DNA of 64,000 nt from Streptomyces sp. TG1A-8 (GCF_030499535.1 NZ_JASTLB010000001.1:868001-932000), one strand, 5' to 3'. Numbered from the stretch's first letter, positions 55,373 to 63,993 are shown. Numbers and translations: made by a program. The notes: generated by a model from the sequence alone, not told the origin.

Positions 55373-55684
55373 ATGGCGAAGAACAAGAGCAAGAGGAAAC
55401 AGGCGCTGCCCCTGGCGTACAAGCCGGTCGGTTTCGTGCTCAGCTGGGCGGGCGGCGCGCTGGCGGGAATGGCCTTCCGCAAGGCGTGGAAGATCGTGCG
55501 GCACGAGGAGGACGCCCCCGACGCGCTGGACCCGGACCGCGGCTGGGGCGAGATCCTGCTGGCCGCGGCGGTCCAGGGCGCCATCTTCGCGGTGGTGCGC
55601 AGCGCCGTGGACCGCACCGGGGCGAAGGCCATCGCCCGGTCCACCGGTGTGTGGCCGACCACCGACAAGGGCGGCCGGGACTGA
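55373..55684 (+). CDS. DUF4235 small membrane protein
   Basis: 103 residues from ATG 55373, with AAGGAG 6 nt upstream. A Lys-rich start (MAKNKSKRK) is followed by two hydrophobic segments (LSWAGGALAGMAF and ILLAAAVQGAIFAVVRSAVD). Common in actinomycetes; function unknown. A very strong terminator follows. Confidence 0.88.
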   Translation: MAKNKSKRKQALPLAYKPVGFVLSWAGGALAGMAFRKAWKIVRHEEDAPDALDPDRGWGEILLAAAVQGAIFAVVRSAVDRTGAKAIARSTGVWPTTDKGGRD

Positions 55685-55696
55685 TTCGGGCGTCAG

Positions 55697-55745
55697 GGGG
55701 GTGTCTTCCGGGCCGGACCACCAGTCCGGCCCGGAAGACACCCCC
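55697..55745. terminator. Bidirectional terminator, perfect 22-bp stem
   Basis: Bases 55697-55718 pair perfectly with 55724-55745 across the 5-nt loop CACCA, between converging DUF4235 and VOC genes. Confidence 0.9.
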
Positions 55746-55775
55746 GCGCCCTGTCCTCGGCCCTGTTCCGGGGCC

Positions 55776-56168
55776 TCAGCCCTGCTTCGGGGCCGTGGGC
55801 TGGACCAGGCGCAGGGTGAAGGAGTGGCCGGCCGGGTCGGCGTAGCCGCGCTCCTCGTAGGGGCCGTGGGCGTCCCGCGTCTGCAGCGGCCGGCCGCCGA
55901 GCGCCACCACCCGGCGTTCGGCCTCGTCCAGGTCCTCGACCAGGAAGTCCAGGTGCGCCTGCAGGGAGTTCTCGGGGCGCGGCCAGCTCGGGGGGGTCGC
56001 GGCCGTGTCCCGGCGGCAGGCGATCCGGATGCCGTCGGCACCCCTGACCTCCACGAGGTTGGCGGACGCCTCGGTCTGCCGGCCTTCCAGCAACTCCTTG
56101 TAGAACTGGGCGAGTTTCTCGGGCTCGACGCAGTCCAGCACCACGACGCCCGCGGTGACGAGGGGCAT
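55776..56168 (-). CDS. VOC superfamily (glyoxalase-like) protein
   Basis: 130 residues from ATG 56168 (GGAGGAG upstream). Two beta-alpha-beta halves: VVLDCVEPEKLAQFYKELL and LDFLVEDLDEAERRVVALG, ending YADPAGHSFTLRLV. Such proteins act on glyoxal-like or antibiotic substrates or only bind them. Divergent from the DUF1304-TetR pair, whose operator region it may share. Confidence 0.85.
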   Translation of the reverse strand: MPLVTAGVVVLDCVEPEKLAQFYKELLEGRQTEASANLVEVRGADGIRIACRRDTAATPPSWPRPENSLQAHLDFLVEDLDEAERRVVALGGRPLQTRDAHGPYEERGYADPAGHSFTLRLVQPTAPKQG

Positions 56169-56181
56169 GTCTCCTCCTGGA

Positions 56182-56303
56182 TGTCCTCTTGTCCTGGGAC
56201 GCCCTCTTGCCGTCCTTCCCCTGCGGATACCCCGCCCACCGGTTTCACTCGGCGCCTCCTTTCTTGGACAGGTGTCCTGTTATCCTGGGCACCTGTCCAA
56301 GAA
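56182..56303. promoter_or_regulatory. Divergent control region: 14-bp inverted repeat and 17-bp direct repeats
   Basis: TTCTTGGACAGGTG (56261-56274) and CACCTGTCCAAGAA (56290-56303) are perfect inverted copies with a 15-nt spacer, ending just before the DUF1304 start. TGTCCTCTTGTCCTGGG (56182-56198) and TGTCCTGTTATCCTGGG (56273-56289) are direct repeats with two mismatches. This is a strong candidate site for the TetR protein encoded in the operon. Confidence 0.75.
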
Positions 56304-56317
56304 AGAGGGTGCCGATC

Positions 56318-56680
56318 GTGGAGATCGCGGCGAAGATGCTGGTCGGCCTGGTGGCCGTGCTGCACGTGTACTTCCTGGTGCTGGAGATGTTCCTGTGGCA
56401 GCGCGCTCCGGGGCGCGGACTGCACGGCCTGGATCCCGGGACGGCCCGGGCGACCGCACCGCTGGCCGCCAACCAGGGCCTGTACAACGGCTTCCTGGCG
56501 GCGGGCCTGGTGTGGGGGCTGGCGGCGGCCGGACCGACCGGATTCGGGGCGCGGGTGTTCTTCCTGGTGTGCGTGGTGGTGGCGGGTGTGTTCGGCGCCG
56601 TCACGGCCAACCGGCGCATCCTGTTCGCCCAGGCTCTGCCCGGAGCGCTCGCACTGGCCGCGGTGCTCGTCGCCCGATGA
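56318..56680 (+). CDS. DUF1304 membrane protein
   Basis: 120 residues from GTG 56318, the usual length; GAGGG lies about 9 nt upstream. Four hydrophobic helices with the family marks VAVLHVYFLVLEMFLW, NQGLYNGFLAAGLVWG and GAVTANRRIL. Function unknown; often next to regulators of stress or drug response. The ATGA overlap with the TetR gene shows coupling. Confidence 0.9.
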   Translation: MEIAAKMLVGLVAVLHVYFLVLEMFLWQRAPGRGLHGLDPGTARATAPLAANQGLYNGFLAAGLVWGLAAAGPTGFGARVFFLVCVVVAGVFGAVTANRRILFAQALPGALALAAVLVAR

Positions 56681-57240
56681 CCCGGGCGCCCCAGGAGGAC
56701 CCGCGGGCGGCGCGCACCCGTGCCCGGTTGCGCGCCGCCCTGCTCGACGAGTGCGCCGAGCGCCCGCTGGCGGAGGTGGGCGTGGCCGCCCTGGTGCGCC
56801 GGGCCGGGGTGGGCCGGGCCACGTTCTACGTGCACTACGACGACCTGGAGGCGCTGGCGGTCGACGCGTGCGCGGACGTCGTACGGCAGGCGGTGGACGC
56901 GCTGCACGCCTGGCGGGGGCGGCCCGACCCGGTCAACGCCCCGTCCGCGCTGCGGGAGTTCTTCCTGGGCCTCACCCCGCACGCGGGCCTGTACCGCTCG
57001 CTGCTCGCGCCGGGCGGCGGCGGCCCGCTGGGCCGGGTGCTGCACCGGGACCTGCGGGCGCGCAGCCTGGCCGAGCGCGAACTGGCGGGTGCGGCGGACG
57101 CCCCGCTGGTCGCCTCGGCCGTGGCCGCGACCTTCGCGGGGGTCCTCGCCGACTGGCTGCACGGACTGCTTCGGGCGACGCCGCGGGAAGCGGCGGACCA
57201 GGTCTGGCAGTTGCTCGTCGCGCTGCACCGCAGCCGGTGA
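56677..57240 (+). CDS. TetR-family transcriptional regulator
   Basis: 187 residues. The N-terminal helix-turn-helix reads VGVAALVRRAGVGRATFYVHY, typical of TetR (shown at the limit), and a helical ligand domain follows. Start ATG 56677 overlaps the DUF1304 stop. It probably represses its own operon through the 56261-56303 palindrome. No ligand can be read from the sequence. Confidence 0.9.
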   Translation: MTRAPQEDPRAARTRARLRAALLDECAERPLAEVGVAALVRRAGVGRATFYVHYDDLEALAVDACADVVRQAVDALHAWRGRPDPVNAPSALREFFLGLTPHAGLYRSLLAPGGGGPLGRVLHRDLRARSLAERELAGAADAPLVASAVAATFAGVLADWLHGLLRATPREAADQVWQLLVALHRSR

Positions 57241-57258
57241 CGGTCGGCCGGTGGCGGT

Positions 57259-57962
57259 TCAGTCGCGGCCGGCGCCCTCCCGCACCCGGGGCCGCTCCTC
57301 GACCCCGTCGGGCGTGCGGACGTAGACGCTCGCCCGGTCGGCGGTGAGCCACAGCCGCCAGTGGCGGTAGTGGTACCCGGTGTCGCGGGCGCCGGCGGGC
57401 ATGCGGGTGTCGCCGTCGTACCGGCCGATGAGCAGACCGTCGCCGGTGAGCACCCCCTCCGGGTCGCGGGCGTACTGCCGGGTGCCCGCGCCCTCGTCCG
57501 GTACCGGGAAGGAGGCGCTCTCCCCGCCGCAGTGCTCCGCGCCGGCCCCCGCTGCGGAGCCGGCTCACCGGCACCCGCCCGCCGTGCCCGTCCGTCCACA
57601 CCTGCCGCCCCGGGGCGGCGGCGTACCGGGCGGGCAGTTCGGCGGGGTCGCAGGAGGCGTCGGTCTCCGGGCCCCGGCCGGGGCGCCCCTCCTGGTCCTT
57701 GGCGACGACGGCGGCCTTGGTCCGGCCGCCGACGCCGAAGGAGTACAGCACCCGGTCCGCCTCCGTGCGCTCCGCGCGGTAGCCGTCGCCGGGCCGGCTG
57801 GGTCGTGTCGAAGTGGAGCCCCAGCCCCTCCTCCGGTGTGTCCCCGCCGTCGGACGTGCTCCACTCGTCGGGTCCGCCGCACCCGAAGATCTCCCCGTCG
57901 TACTCCAGGGCCCGGCCGGCCGCCCCGGAGGCCGGCCGCAGGGCGCGGGGCCCTGTCCGCAC
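57259..57962 (-). pseudogene. Decayed conserved Streptomyces protein, function unknown
   Basis: Three frames must be joined: EYDGEIFGCGGPDEWSTSDG in the first, DRVLYSFGVGGRTKAAVVAK and ASCDPAELPARY in the second, then RQYARDPEGVLTGDGL and DTGYHYRHWRLWLTADRASV in the third, to the stop at 57259. Shifts lie near 57797 and 57555; each fits one extra C. The 5' end is missing beyond about 57962, where it meets another truncated gene. Confidence 0.75.
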
Positions 57963-57976
57963 GGCCCCTTCACCAG

Positions 57977-58429
57977 GACGTACAGCGGGCCGCCAAGGCG
58001 CGCGGCGCCCACGTGATCGGCACGGCGAGCGCGGGCAAGCACGGCTTCCTGCGGGGGACCGGCGTGGACGAGCCGGTCGACTACCGGTCCGTCGACGTCA
58101 CCGGGGCGGTGCGGGACGTCGACGTGGTGCTGGACACGCCGGGCGGCGAGAGGTCCGTGCGGACCCTGCGGCCGGGCGGGGTCGTGGTGTCGGTCCCGCC
58201 GGGCGGCTCCCGGGACTTCCCCGACGAGGCGGCGCGGCCGGGGGTGCGCGCGGTGCGGGTGCCGGTGGACACCGACCGCTCCGGGATGCGGGCGGTGGCG
58301 GACCCGGTGGAGTCGGGCGGGCTGCGTACCACGATCGCCGGGACCTTCCCGCCGGCGGATGCCGCCGAGGCCCGTGAACGGGGCGGCACCGGGCGCACGA
58401 CGGGCAGGCTGGGGCTGCTGGTGGACTGA
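57977..58429 (+). pseudogene. NADP-dependent quinone/alcohol oxidoreductase, C-terminal fragment
   Basis: Begins mid-fold at VQRAAKARGAHVIGTASAGK and continues GVDEPVDYRSVDVTGAVRDV, DVVLDTPGGERSVRTLRPGG to the final GRLGLLVD. The N-terminal catalytic half and most of the Rossmann glycine motif are absent, so the piece is inactive. The join with the minus-strand remnant looks like one deletion that removed both 5' ends. Confidence 0.8.
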
Positions 58430-58564
58430 GTCCGGCGAAATCTGGTGGGCGTCGCAGGCACCGCGAAGACATATGTCAATCGAACATGCTCAAATTCACT
58501 CCATCGAGGGTAACTTGACGAGCGTGAACCGATGCCGGGGCGCGGGGTGGGAGGTAAAGCCGTC

Positions 58565-58945
58565 ATGGGACAGGGACCCGCACCGTCCGACCGGCACCTT
58601 CGGGTGCACGAGTACCGCGGCCACACGGTGCTGGAGTTCCGCGGCGAGATCGACATCGCCGCGGCGGCCGAGGTCCAGCCCGCGCTGGACCGGATCACCG
58701 ACCGGCCGGGCCTGCGCGCGGTCATCGACCTGCGGCGGGTCGAGTTCTTCGACTGCTCCGGAGTGCGCCTCATCCACCGGGCCCGCGGCCGGGTGCTGGA
58801 GCGGGGCGGGCGGTTGCACCTGGTGTGCGCCCATCCGCTGACCCTGCGCGTCTTCCGGGTCACCGGGCTGACCCGGCTGCTGACCCCCGAGCCCACGCTG
58901 GATGCGGCCCTCACCCGGTCGGAGGCCGCGTCCGGCTTGCCGTGA
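58565..58945 (+). CDS. STAS-domain anti-anti-sigma factor
   Basis: 126 residues from ATG 58565, with GGAGGT upstream. STAS core VLEFRGEIDIAAAAEVQPAL and RRVEFFDCSGVRLIHRARG; the Ser of DCSG is the usual phosphorylation site that SpoIIE-type phosphatases act on. A kinase partner is not adjacent. A perfect GACATATGTC (58468-58477) lies upstream. Confidence 0.9.
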   Translation: MGQGPAPSDRHLRVHEYRGHTVLEFRGEIDIAAAAEVQPALDRITDRPGLRAVIDLRRVEFFDCSGVRLIHRARGRVLERGGRLHLVCAHPLTLRVFRVTGLTRLLTPEPTLDAALTRSEAASGLP

Positions 58946-59044
58946 GGCCGGCCGGCGAGCGGGGACCTCGGTGCCTTTCGGCCAACTCTTCGGTCTGGCA
59001 CGCCCGGTGGCGGGCATCCGGAGAGCAGGAAGGAGGACCCTCCC

Positions 59045-59707
59045 ATGACGACTTCGGTCAGGCGCCCGCCCCGGCACGTGCCCGGCTGGGCCAAGGTGAT
59101 CGCCGCGTTGGTGGTGGTGCTCATGGTGCTGTTCGCGGGGATCCGGCTGGCCGTGCTCCCGGGCGTCAAGGACCTGTTCGGCACCGAGACCCACGACCGC
59201 TCCGGGCCCGCACTCCTGAAGTCCATCCAGGAAATGAGCCGTTACGACGCCGCGTCCGGCAACTTCCAGGTCGTCGTGGACCTGGAGAAGGACGCCAGGT
59301 TCCTGCCGGACGCGATCCGCGGCACCCGCACCCTCTACGTCGGCGCGGGCACCGTGGACGCCTACGTCGACCTCGGCCGGATCGGCCGCGACGACGTGCG
59401 GGTCGACGGTGACCGCACGTCGGCCACCCTCCGGCTGCCGCACGCGCGCCTCGGCCGGCCGGCCCTGGACCCCGACCACTCCTACGCCGTGTCCAAGCAG
59501 CGCGGTCTGCTGGACCGGCTCGGCGACGTGTTCTCGGACAACCCGAACAGCGAGCAGGCGGTGCAGAAGCTCGCGGTGCGGCACATCGGCCAGGCCGCGC
59601 GGAGCAGCGGACTGACCACGCGGGCCGAGACGAACACCACCGGCATGCTCCGGGGGCTGCTGCGCTCCCTCGGCTTCAAGGAGGTGCACGTCTCCTACGG
59701 GTCCTGA
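59045..59707 (+). CDS. DUF4230 membrane-anchored protein
   Basis: 220 residues, with AAGGAGG before ATG 59045. One N-terminal membrane span (VIAALVVVLMVLFAGIRLAV), then an extracellular domain with LLKSIQEMSRYDAASGNFQV and VDLEKDARFLPDAIRGTRTL, the DUF4230 core. Function unknown. Confidence 0.88.
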   Translation: MTTSVRRPPRHVPGWAKVIAALVVVLMVLFAGIRLAVLPGVKDLFGTETHDRSGPALLKSIQEMSRYDAASGNFQVVVDLEKDARFLPDAIRGTRTLYVGAGTVDAYVDLGRIGRDDVRVDGDRTSATLRLPHARLGRPALDPDHSYAVSKQRGLLDRLGDVFSDNPNSEQAVQKLAVRHIGQAARSSGLTTRAETNTTGMLRGLLRSLGFKEVHVSYGS

Positions 59708-59741
59708 GACCCGGCCACCGCGGTCCCGACCGCTCCCCCAC

Positions 59742-59780
59742 GGCCCCCGCCCGGCCTGCCGCGACTTCCGGGCGGGGGCC
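59742..59780 (+). terminator. Hairpin terminator after the DUF4230 gene
   Basis: GGCCCCCGCCCGG (59742-59754) pairs with CCGGGCGGGGGCC (59768-59780). Just downstream are short tandem copies of GGGGGCCGTCGCGCCCGGC and TTCGCGGCCC. Confidence 0.7.
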
Positions 59781-59957
59781 GTCGCGCCCGGCGGGGGCCG
59801 TCGCGCCCGGCCGTCCCGTTCGCGGCCCCTTCGCGGCCCGTTCGCGGCCCTGGCGGGAAGGGGGACCACCGGTGCGCCGGGCCCCGGGGCGACGGCATCC
59901 TCGGCGGCCCTCCGGGTAACCGCCTGGACGCGGGGACGCCGACGACTGGAGGATCGC

Positions 59958-60515
59958 ATGGACCGGACCGCCCTACGCCTGCCCGCGGCGCTGCGTGCCC
60001 CGAGGAAGCGGCAGCCCGCCGGGGAACCGCCCCTGGAGCGGGAACACCACGTGCTCGCGCTGCCGTGGCGGGTGCTGGCGATGCTGTGCGCCTTCGTCTT
60101 CATGGTGGCCTTCGCCGTCGTCCTCGCCCGGATCACCCTGCAGCCGTCCCCGGCGTCGGTGTCCCTGACCCACAGCAACCTGCACCCCGGACGCTCCCTG
60201 CGGGCCTACGTGGACCACGCCCCGGTGCGCGACGCGGTCAAGCAGATCGGCGGCAACGTGCTGCTCGGCGTCCCGTTCGGCGTCCTGGTGCCGGTGCTCG
60301 CCCCGCGCGCCCGGCGCGTGCTGCGGGTGCTGCTGCTCACGGCCCTCGTGATGCTGATGGTCGAGATGGCGCAGGGCGCGCTGGTCACCGGGCGGGCCTT
60401 CGACATCGACGACGTCATCCTCAACACCACCGGGGCGCTGATCGGCTGGCTGCTCCTGGGACGGCGGCTCGGACGGGCCGTGCACGCGCGCGTACGGCGG
60501 CCGGCAGCTGAGTGA
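59958..60515 (+). CDS. VanZ-family membrane protein
   Basis: 185 residues, with GGAGGA before ATG 59958. Four or so helices and the VanZ marks IGGNVLLGVPFGVLVPVL, EMAQGALVTGRAFDIDDVIL and NTTGALIGWLLL. VanZ proteins can lower teicoplanin sensitivity, but most members have no known role. Monocistronic. Confidence 0.88.
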   Translation: MDRTALRLPAALRAPRKRQPAGEPPLEREHHVLALPWRVLAMLCAFVFMVAFAVVLARITLQPSPASVSLTHSNLHPGRSLRAYVDHAPVRDAVKQIGGNVLLGVPFGVLVPVLAPRARRVLRVLLLTALVMLMVEMAQGALVTGRAFDIDDVILNTTGALIGWLLLGRRLGRAVHARVRRPAAE

Positions 60516-60543
60516 CCGTCACGCAGAGGTCCGTACCAAGGTA

Positions 60544-60573
60544 TTGACGCCTTCCTTATCTCACTCCTTAAAT
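60544..60573 (+). promoter_or_regulatory. Vegetative-type promoter of the GH16 gene
   Basis: TTGACG (60544-60549), an 18-bp spacer, then TTAAAT (60568-60573), 38 bp before ATG 60611. The only in-frame start of the GH16 frame, TTG 60544, is this -35 box. Confidence 0.6.
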
Positions 60574-60610
60574 CAAGAGGCGTCACTCCCCCCACGTGAA
60601 ACGGAGAGTC

Positions 60611-61851
60611 ATGGCCTCCCCCGCCTGCTCCGCAGATGTCTGTTCGCCGCCCTGTCGGCCGCGCTGGTCGGTTCGGTCGCCGTCGGCCCGGCCCAGGCGC
60701 ACACCGCCACCCCGGCCGTCGCCACCGCCACCACCTTCTCGGACACCTTCGACGGTCCCGCGGGTTCCGCGGTCGACTCCTCGAAGTGGACGACGGAGAC
60801 CGGCGACAACGTCAACAACCACGAGCGGCAGTACTACACCTCGGGCACGAAGAACGCGGCCCTGGACGGCCAGGGCCACCTGGTGATCACGGCCCGCAAG
60901 GAGAACCCGGCCGGTTACCAGTGCTGGTACGGCAGCTGCCAGTACACCTCGGCCCGGCTGAACACCTCCGGCAAGTTCGCCGCCCAGTACGGCCACGTCG
61001 AGGCCCGGATGAAGATCCCGCGCGGCCAGGGCATGTGGCCCGCCTTCTGGATGCTCGGCAACGACATCGGCCAGGTCGGCTGGCCGAACTCGGGCGAGAT
61101 CGACGTGATGGAGAACGTCGGCTTCGAACCCTCGACCGTGCACGGCACCATCCACGGACCGGGCTACTCCGGCTCGGCCGGCATCGGCGCGCCCTACACC
61201 CTGCCCAACGGCCAGGTCTTCGCGGACGCCTTCCACACCTTCGCCGTCGACTGGGCCCCCGACTCCATCACCTGGTCGGTGGACGGCACGGTCTACCAGC
61301 GGCGCACGCCCGCGGACGTGGGCGGCAACACCTGGGCGTTCAACAAGCCGTTCTTCCTGATCCTGAACCTCGCGGTCGGCGGCTACTGGCCGGGCGACCC
61401 GGACGCCTCCACGGCCTTCCCGGCGCAGCTGGTGGTGGACTCCGTGTCGGTGACCACGAGCAGCACCGCGGCCGGCGTCCCGATCACGGGCCTGGCGGGC
61501 AAGTGCGTGGACGTGGCCTCGGCCAGCTCGGCCAACGGCACGCCGGTCCAGCTCTACGACTGCAACGGCAGCGCCGCCCAGCAGTGGACGGTCGGCTCCG
61601 ACGGCACGATCCGGGCGCTCGGCAAGTGCCTGGACGTCACCGGCAACGGCACCGCGGACGGCTCGACCGTCCAGCTGTGGGACTGCACGGGCGGCCCCAA
61701 CCAGAAGTGGGCCGTCTCGGCCGCGCACGACATCGTCAACCCGCAGGCGAACAAGTGCCTCGACGTGCCCTCGGCCAACTCGGCCAACGGCACCCGGCTG
61801 CAGATCTGGACGTGCAACGGCACCGCGGCCCAGAAGTGGACGGTGGGCTGA
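60611..61851 (+). CDS. Secreted GH16 beta-glucanase with C-terminal ricin/CBM13 lectin; probable one-base lesion at the start
   Basis: The GH16 frame runs to 61851: signal peptide LLRRCLFAALSAALVGSVAV, a GH16 domain (FSDTFDGPAGSAVDSSKW, GHVEARMKIPRGQGMWPAFW, catalytic GEIDVMENVG) and a CBM13 trefoil with three QxW repeats (QQWTVGSDG, NQKWAVS, AQKWTVG). It should cut beta-1,3-type glucans outside the cell. ATG 60611 has GGAGAG upstream but is out of frame: one more C in the CCCCC run at 60618-60622 would give MASPRLLRRCLF and join the frames. The in-frame alternative TTG 60544 lies in the promoter. Confidence 0.85.
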
Positions 61852-61860
61852 GCCACCGGT

Positions 61861-62106
61861 TCAGTGCAGCGTCCAGGTGAACTTGTCACCGCCCACCCAG
61901 CGGACCACGTCCGGGTCGTCCAGGTCGTGGACGGTGATCCCGAAGGACGCGGCGGCCTCCAGCACGTCGGTGACGGTCCTGGCCTCGCCGACCACCTGAC
62001 CGTCGATCTCCATGATCCGGAAGGGCGGGCGGCCCGGCTTGCCCGGCATCACCCCCAGCACCAGGATCCGCGGGTGCGGGATGTGGGGAGCTGCTTGTTC
62101 GGTCAT
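61861..62106 (-). CDS. Small conserved protein, function unknown
   Basis: 81 residues from ATG 62106, which overlaps the topoisomerase stop (ATGA). Features: ILVLGVMPGKPGRPPFRIME, VGEARTVTDVLEAAASFGI and WVGGDKFTWTLH. No domain recognised; no signal or membrane segment. Coupling suggests a role with the topoisomerase or simple cotranscription. Confidence 0.8.
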   Translation of the reverse strand: MTEQAAPHIPHPRILVLGVMPGKPGRPPFRIMEIDGQVVGEARTVTDVLEAAASFGITVHDLDDPDVVRWVGGDKFTWTLH

Positions 62107-63167
62107 GCCTTCGAGGGTAGAACGCGGGCCGCTCCGGCGGCTCGTCCGCAGGAGCCGTCGAGGAGGTCGAGCACCGCCGCCTCGACGGCTCCCTGCGTGG
62201 CCGGACGCCCGAAGTCCCCGTGTTCGCCCAGCCGGGTGAGCGCGGGGGCGACGGTGACGTCCTGCTCGAACAGCTCGAAGACCTGCGGGTCGATGTAGGA
62301 GGCCCGGCACACCGCGGGGGTGTTGCCGAGGTAGTGGCTGACCTCGCGGACCGCGCGGCTGATCTGCCGGCGCCGGGAGGCCTCGGTGGCCCGGGCCGTC
62401 CCGTGGGTGACGGCGACGGCCACGGCGGCGAGCACCGTGGCGTGCCAGGTGCGGAAGTCCTTCGCCGTGACGTCCGTGCCGGACAGCCGGCGCAGCGCCT
62501 CGTTCAGGTCGTCGCCGTGCAGGTCGTGCCAGGCGCCGCGCTCGTGGAAGACCAGGAAGCGGTCGCCGCCGCGCGGACGGCGCAGCAGGGCCCGCGCCAC
62601 GGTGTTCACCTGGTCGTCGACCAGGGCCCGCACCATCTCGACGCCGCCCTTGGCGGGGAAGTTGAACGTGATCTCGCCCCGGCCGCAGCTGACGTGCTCG
62701 CGCAGCATCGTCGTCAGGCCGTAGGTCTCGCTGTTGCGGGTGTGCCGGTCGCTGCCGATGCGGAAGAACCCGAGGTCGAGCAGGCGCACCGCGCAGGCGG
62801 TGACCCGCGCGCGGCTCAGCCCGCGCCCCGCCAGGTCGGTGGCGACCTTGGCCCGCAGCTCGGGCAGGGCCCGCGCGACCTGCCGCACGTGTTCGTGCTT
62901 GGCCCGGTCCTGCTCCGTCCGGAACTGCTCGTGGTACAGGTACTGGCGGCGGCCGGCGTCGTCGGTGCCGACGGCCTGCAGGTGGCCGTTGGGCCAGGGG
63001 CAGATCCACACGTCGCGCCAGGCGGGCGGGATGGTCAGGGACCGGATCCGGGCCAGCTGCCCGGAATCGGTGAGGGGTTCGCCGGTGGCGTCGGCGTACC
63101 GGAAGCCCCGGCCGCAGCGGATGCGCTTGTAGCCGGGGCCGTCGCAGGAACTCGTGCGCAGCCTCAC
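62103..63167 (-). CDS. Type IB DNA topoisomerase (poxvirus-like)
   Basis: 354 residues from GTG 63167. N-terminal domain GFRYADATGEPLTDSGQLAR and IPPAWRDVWICPWPNGHLQA; catalytic domain with RIGSDRHTRNSETYGLTTM, FPAKGGVEM, TAKDFRTWHATVLAA and a candidate nucleophile Tyr in CRASYIDPQVFELFEQ. It relaxes supercoils through a 3'-phosphotyrosine. It starts 8 nt after the SDR stop and overlaps the next gene, forming a three-gene operon. Confidence 0.92.
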   Translation of the reverse strand: MRLRTSSCDGPGYKRIRCGRGFRYADATGEPLTDSGQLARIRSLTIPPAWRDVWICPWPNGHLQAVGTDDAGRRQYLYHEQFRTEQDRAKHEHVRQVARALPELRAKVATDLAGRGLSRARVTACAVRLLDLGFFRIGSDRHTRNSETYGLTTMLREHVSCGRGEITFNFPAKGGVEMVRALVDDQVNTVARALLRRPRGGDRFLVFHERGAWHDLHGDDLNEALRRLSGTDVTAKDFRTWHATVLAAVAVAVTHGTARATEASRRRQISRAVREVSHYLGNTPAVCRASYIDPQVFELFEQDVTVAPALTRLGEHGDFGRPATQGAVEAAVLDLLDGSCGRAAGAARVLPSKA

Positions 63168-63174
63168 CGGCGCC

Positions 63175-63993
63175 TCACGGACGGCGCCAGTCGTCGCTCG
63201 TCAGGTGCGAGCCGGCCTGCGGGCCCATGCGGAGCATGCCGCCGTCGACGCTCCAGGAGGCACCGGTGACGTAGGAGGCGTCCGGGCCCGCGAGGAAGGC
63301 GATGACGGCGGCGACCTCGCGGGCGTCACCGGGGCGGCCGAGGGGGACGCCGGGACGGCGCTCGGTGTGCACGTCGGTGTCCTCCTGGCCGGTCATCGGG
63401 GTGGCGATCTCCCCCGGCGCGACCGCGTTCACCGTGATGCCGTGCTCGGCGAGTTCCAGGGCCATGACCTGGGTGAGCAGGCCGAGGCCGCCCTTGGCCG
63501 CGCAGTAGGGGGCGGCACCGACGCGGGGCTGGTGCTCGTGGACGGAGGTGACGTTGACGATCCGGCCGCCGTCGCCCTGCCGGATCATGTGCCGCGCCGC
63601 GCGCTGCCCGCACAGGAACGGGCCGACGAGGTCCACGTCGAGCACCTTCCGCACATCCTCCAGACCGAGGTCGAGGAACGGGGTCATGGTGCCCGTGCCG
63701 GCGTTGTTGACCAGCACGTCGACCCGGCCCAGGGCCGCGCACAGCTCGTCCACGGCGTCCGCCGCCTCGGGCAGCCGGGTCAGGTCCAGCCGCGCGAGCG
63801 CGGTCCGGCGGCCGGTCGCGCGGATCTCCTCCGCCGTCCGTTCGGCGCCCTCGCGGTCGCTGTGCCAGGTGATGCCGACGTCCAGGCCCTCCCGGGCCAG
63901 GCGTACGGCGGTGGCGCGGCCGATGCCGGAGTCGGCGCCGGTGACCACGGCCGCCCTCGGCCGCCCGGCGGGAACGGAAGCGGAATCGGGCAT
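63175..63993 (-). CDS. SDR family oxidoreductase (glucose-1-dehydrogenase-like)
   Basis: 272 residues. Cofactor motif TGADSGIGRATAVRLA, NNAG, catalytic Ser in NVTSVHEHQP and YCAAKGG with the Tyr and Lys, then NAVAPGEIATPM. The final ASWSVDGGMLRMGP is typical of the classical SDR group. It uses NAD(P) to oxidise or reduce a hydroxyl/keto group; substrate unknown. First gene of the operon with topoisomerase IB; the promoter is outside the window. Confidence 0.92.
   Translation of the reverse strand: MPDSASVPAGRPRAAVVTGADSGIGRATAVRLAREGLDVGITWHSDREGAERTAEEIRATGRRTALARLDLTRLPEAADAVDELCAALGRVDVLVNNAGTGTMTPFLDLGLEDVRKVLDVDLVGPFLCGQRAARHMIRQGDGGRIVNVTSVHEHQPRVGAAPYCAAKGGLGLLTQVMALELAEHGITVNAVAPGEIATPMTGQEDTDVHTERRPGVPLGRPGDAREVAAVIAFLAGPDASYVTGASWSVDGGMLRMGPQAGSHLTSDDWRRP

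Noticed and set aside
59742..59860. Short GC-rich tandem copies after the DUF4230 gene as a mobile-element end
   Set aside because: They are short imperfect copies next to a terminator, with no transposase or target duplication.
60544..60610. TTG 60544 as the true start of the GH16 protein
   Set aside because: It coincides with the -35 box of a good promoter and has no ribosome site.
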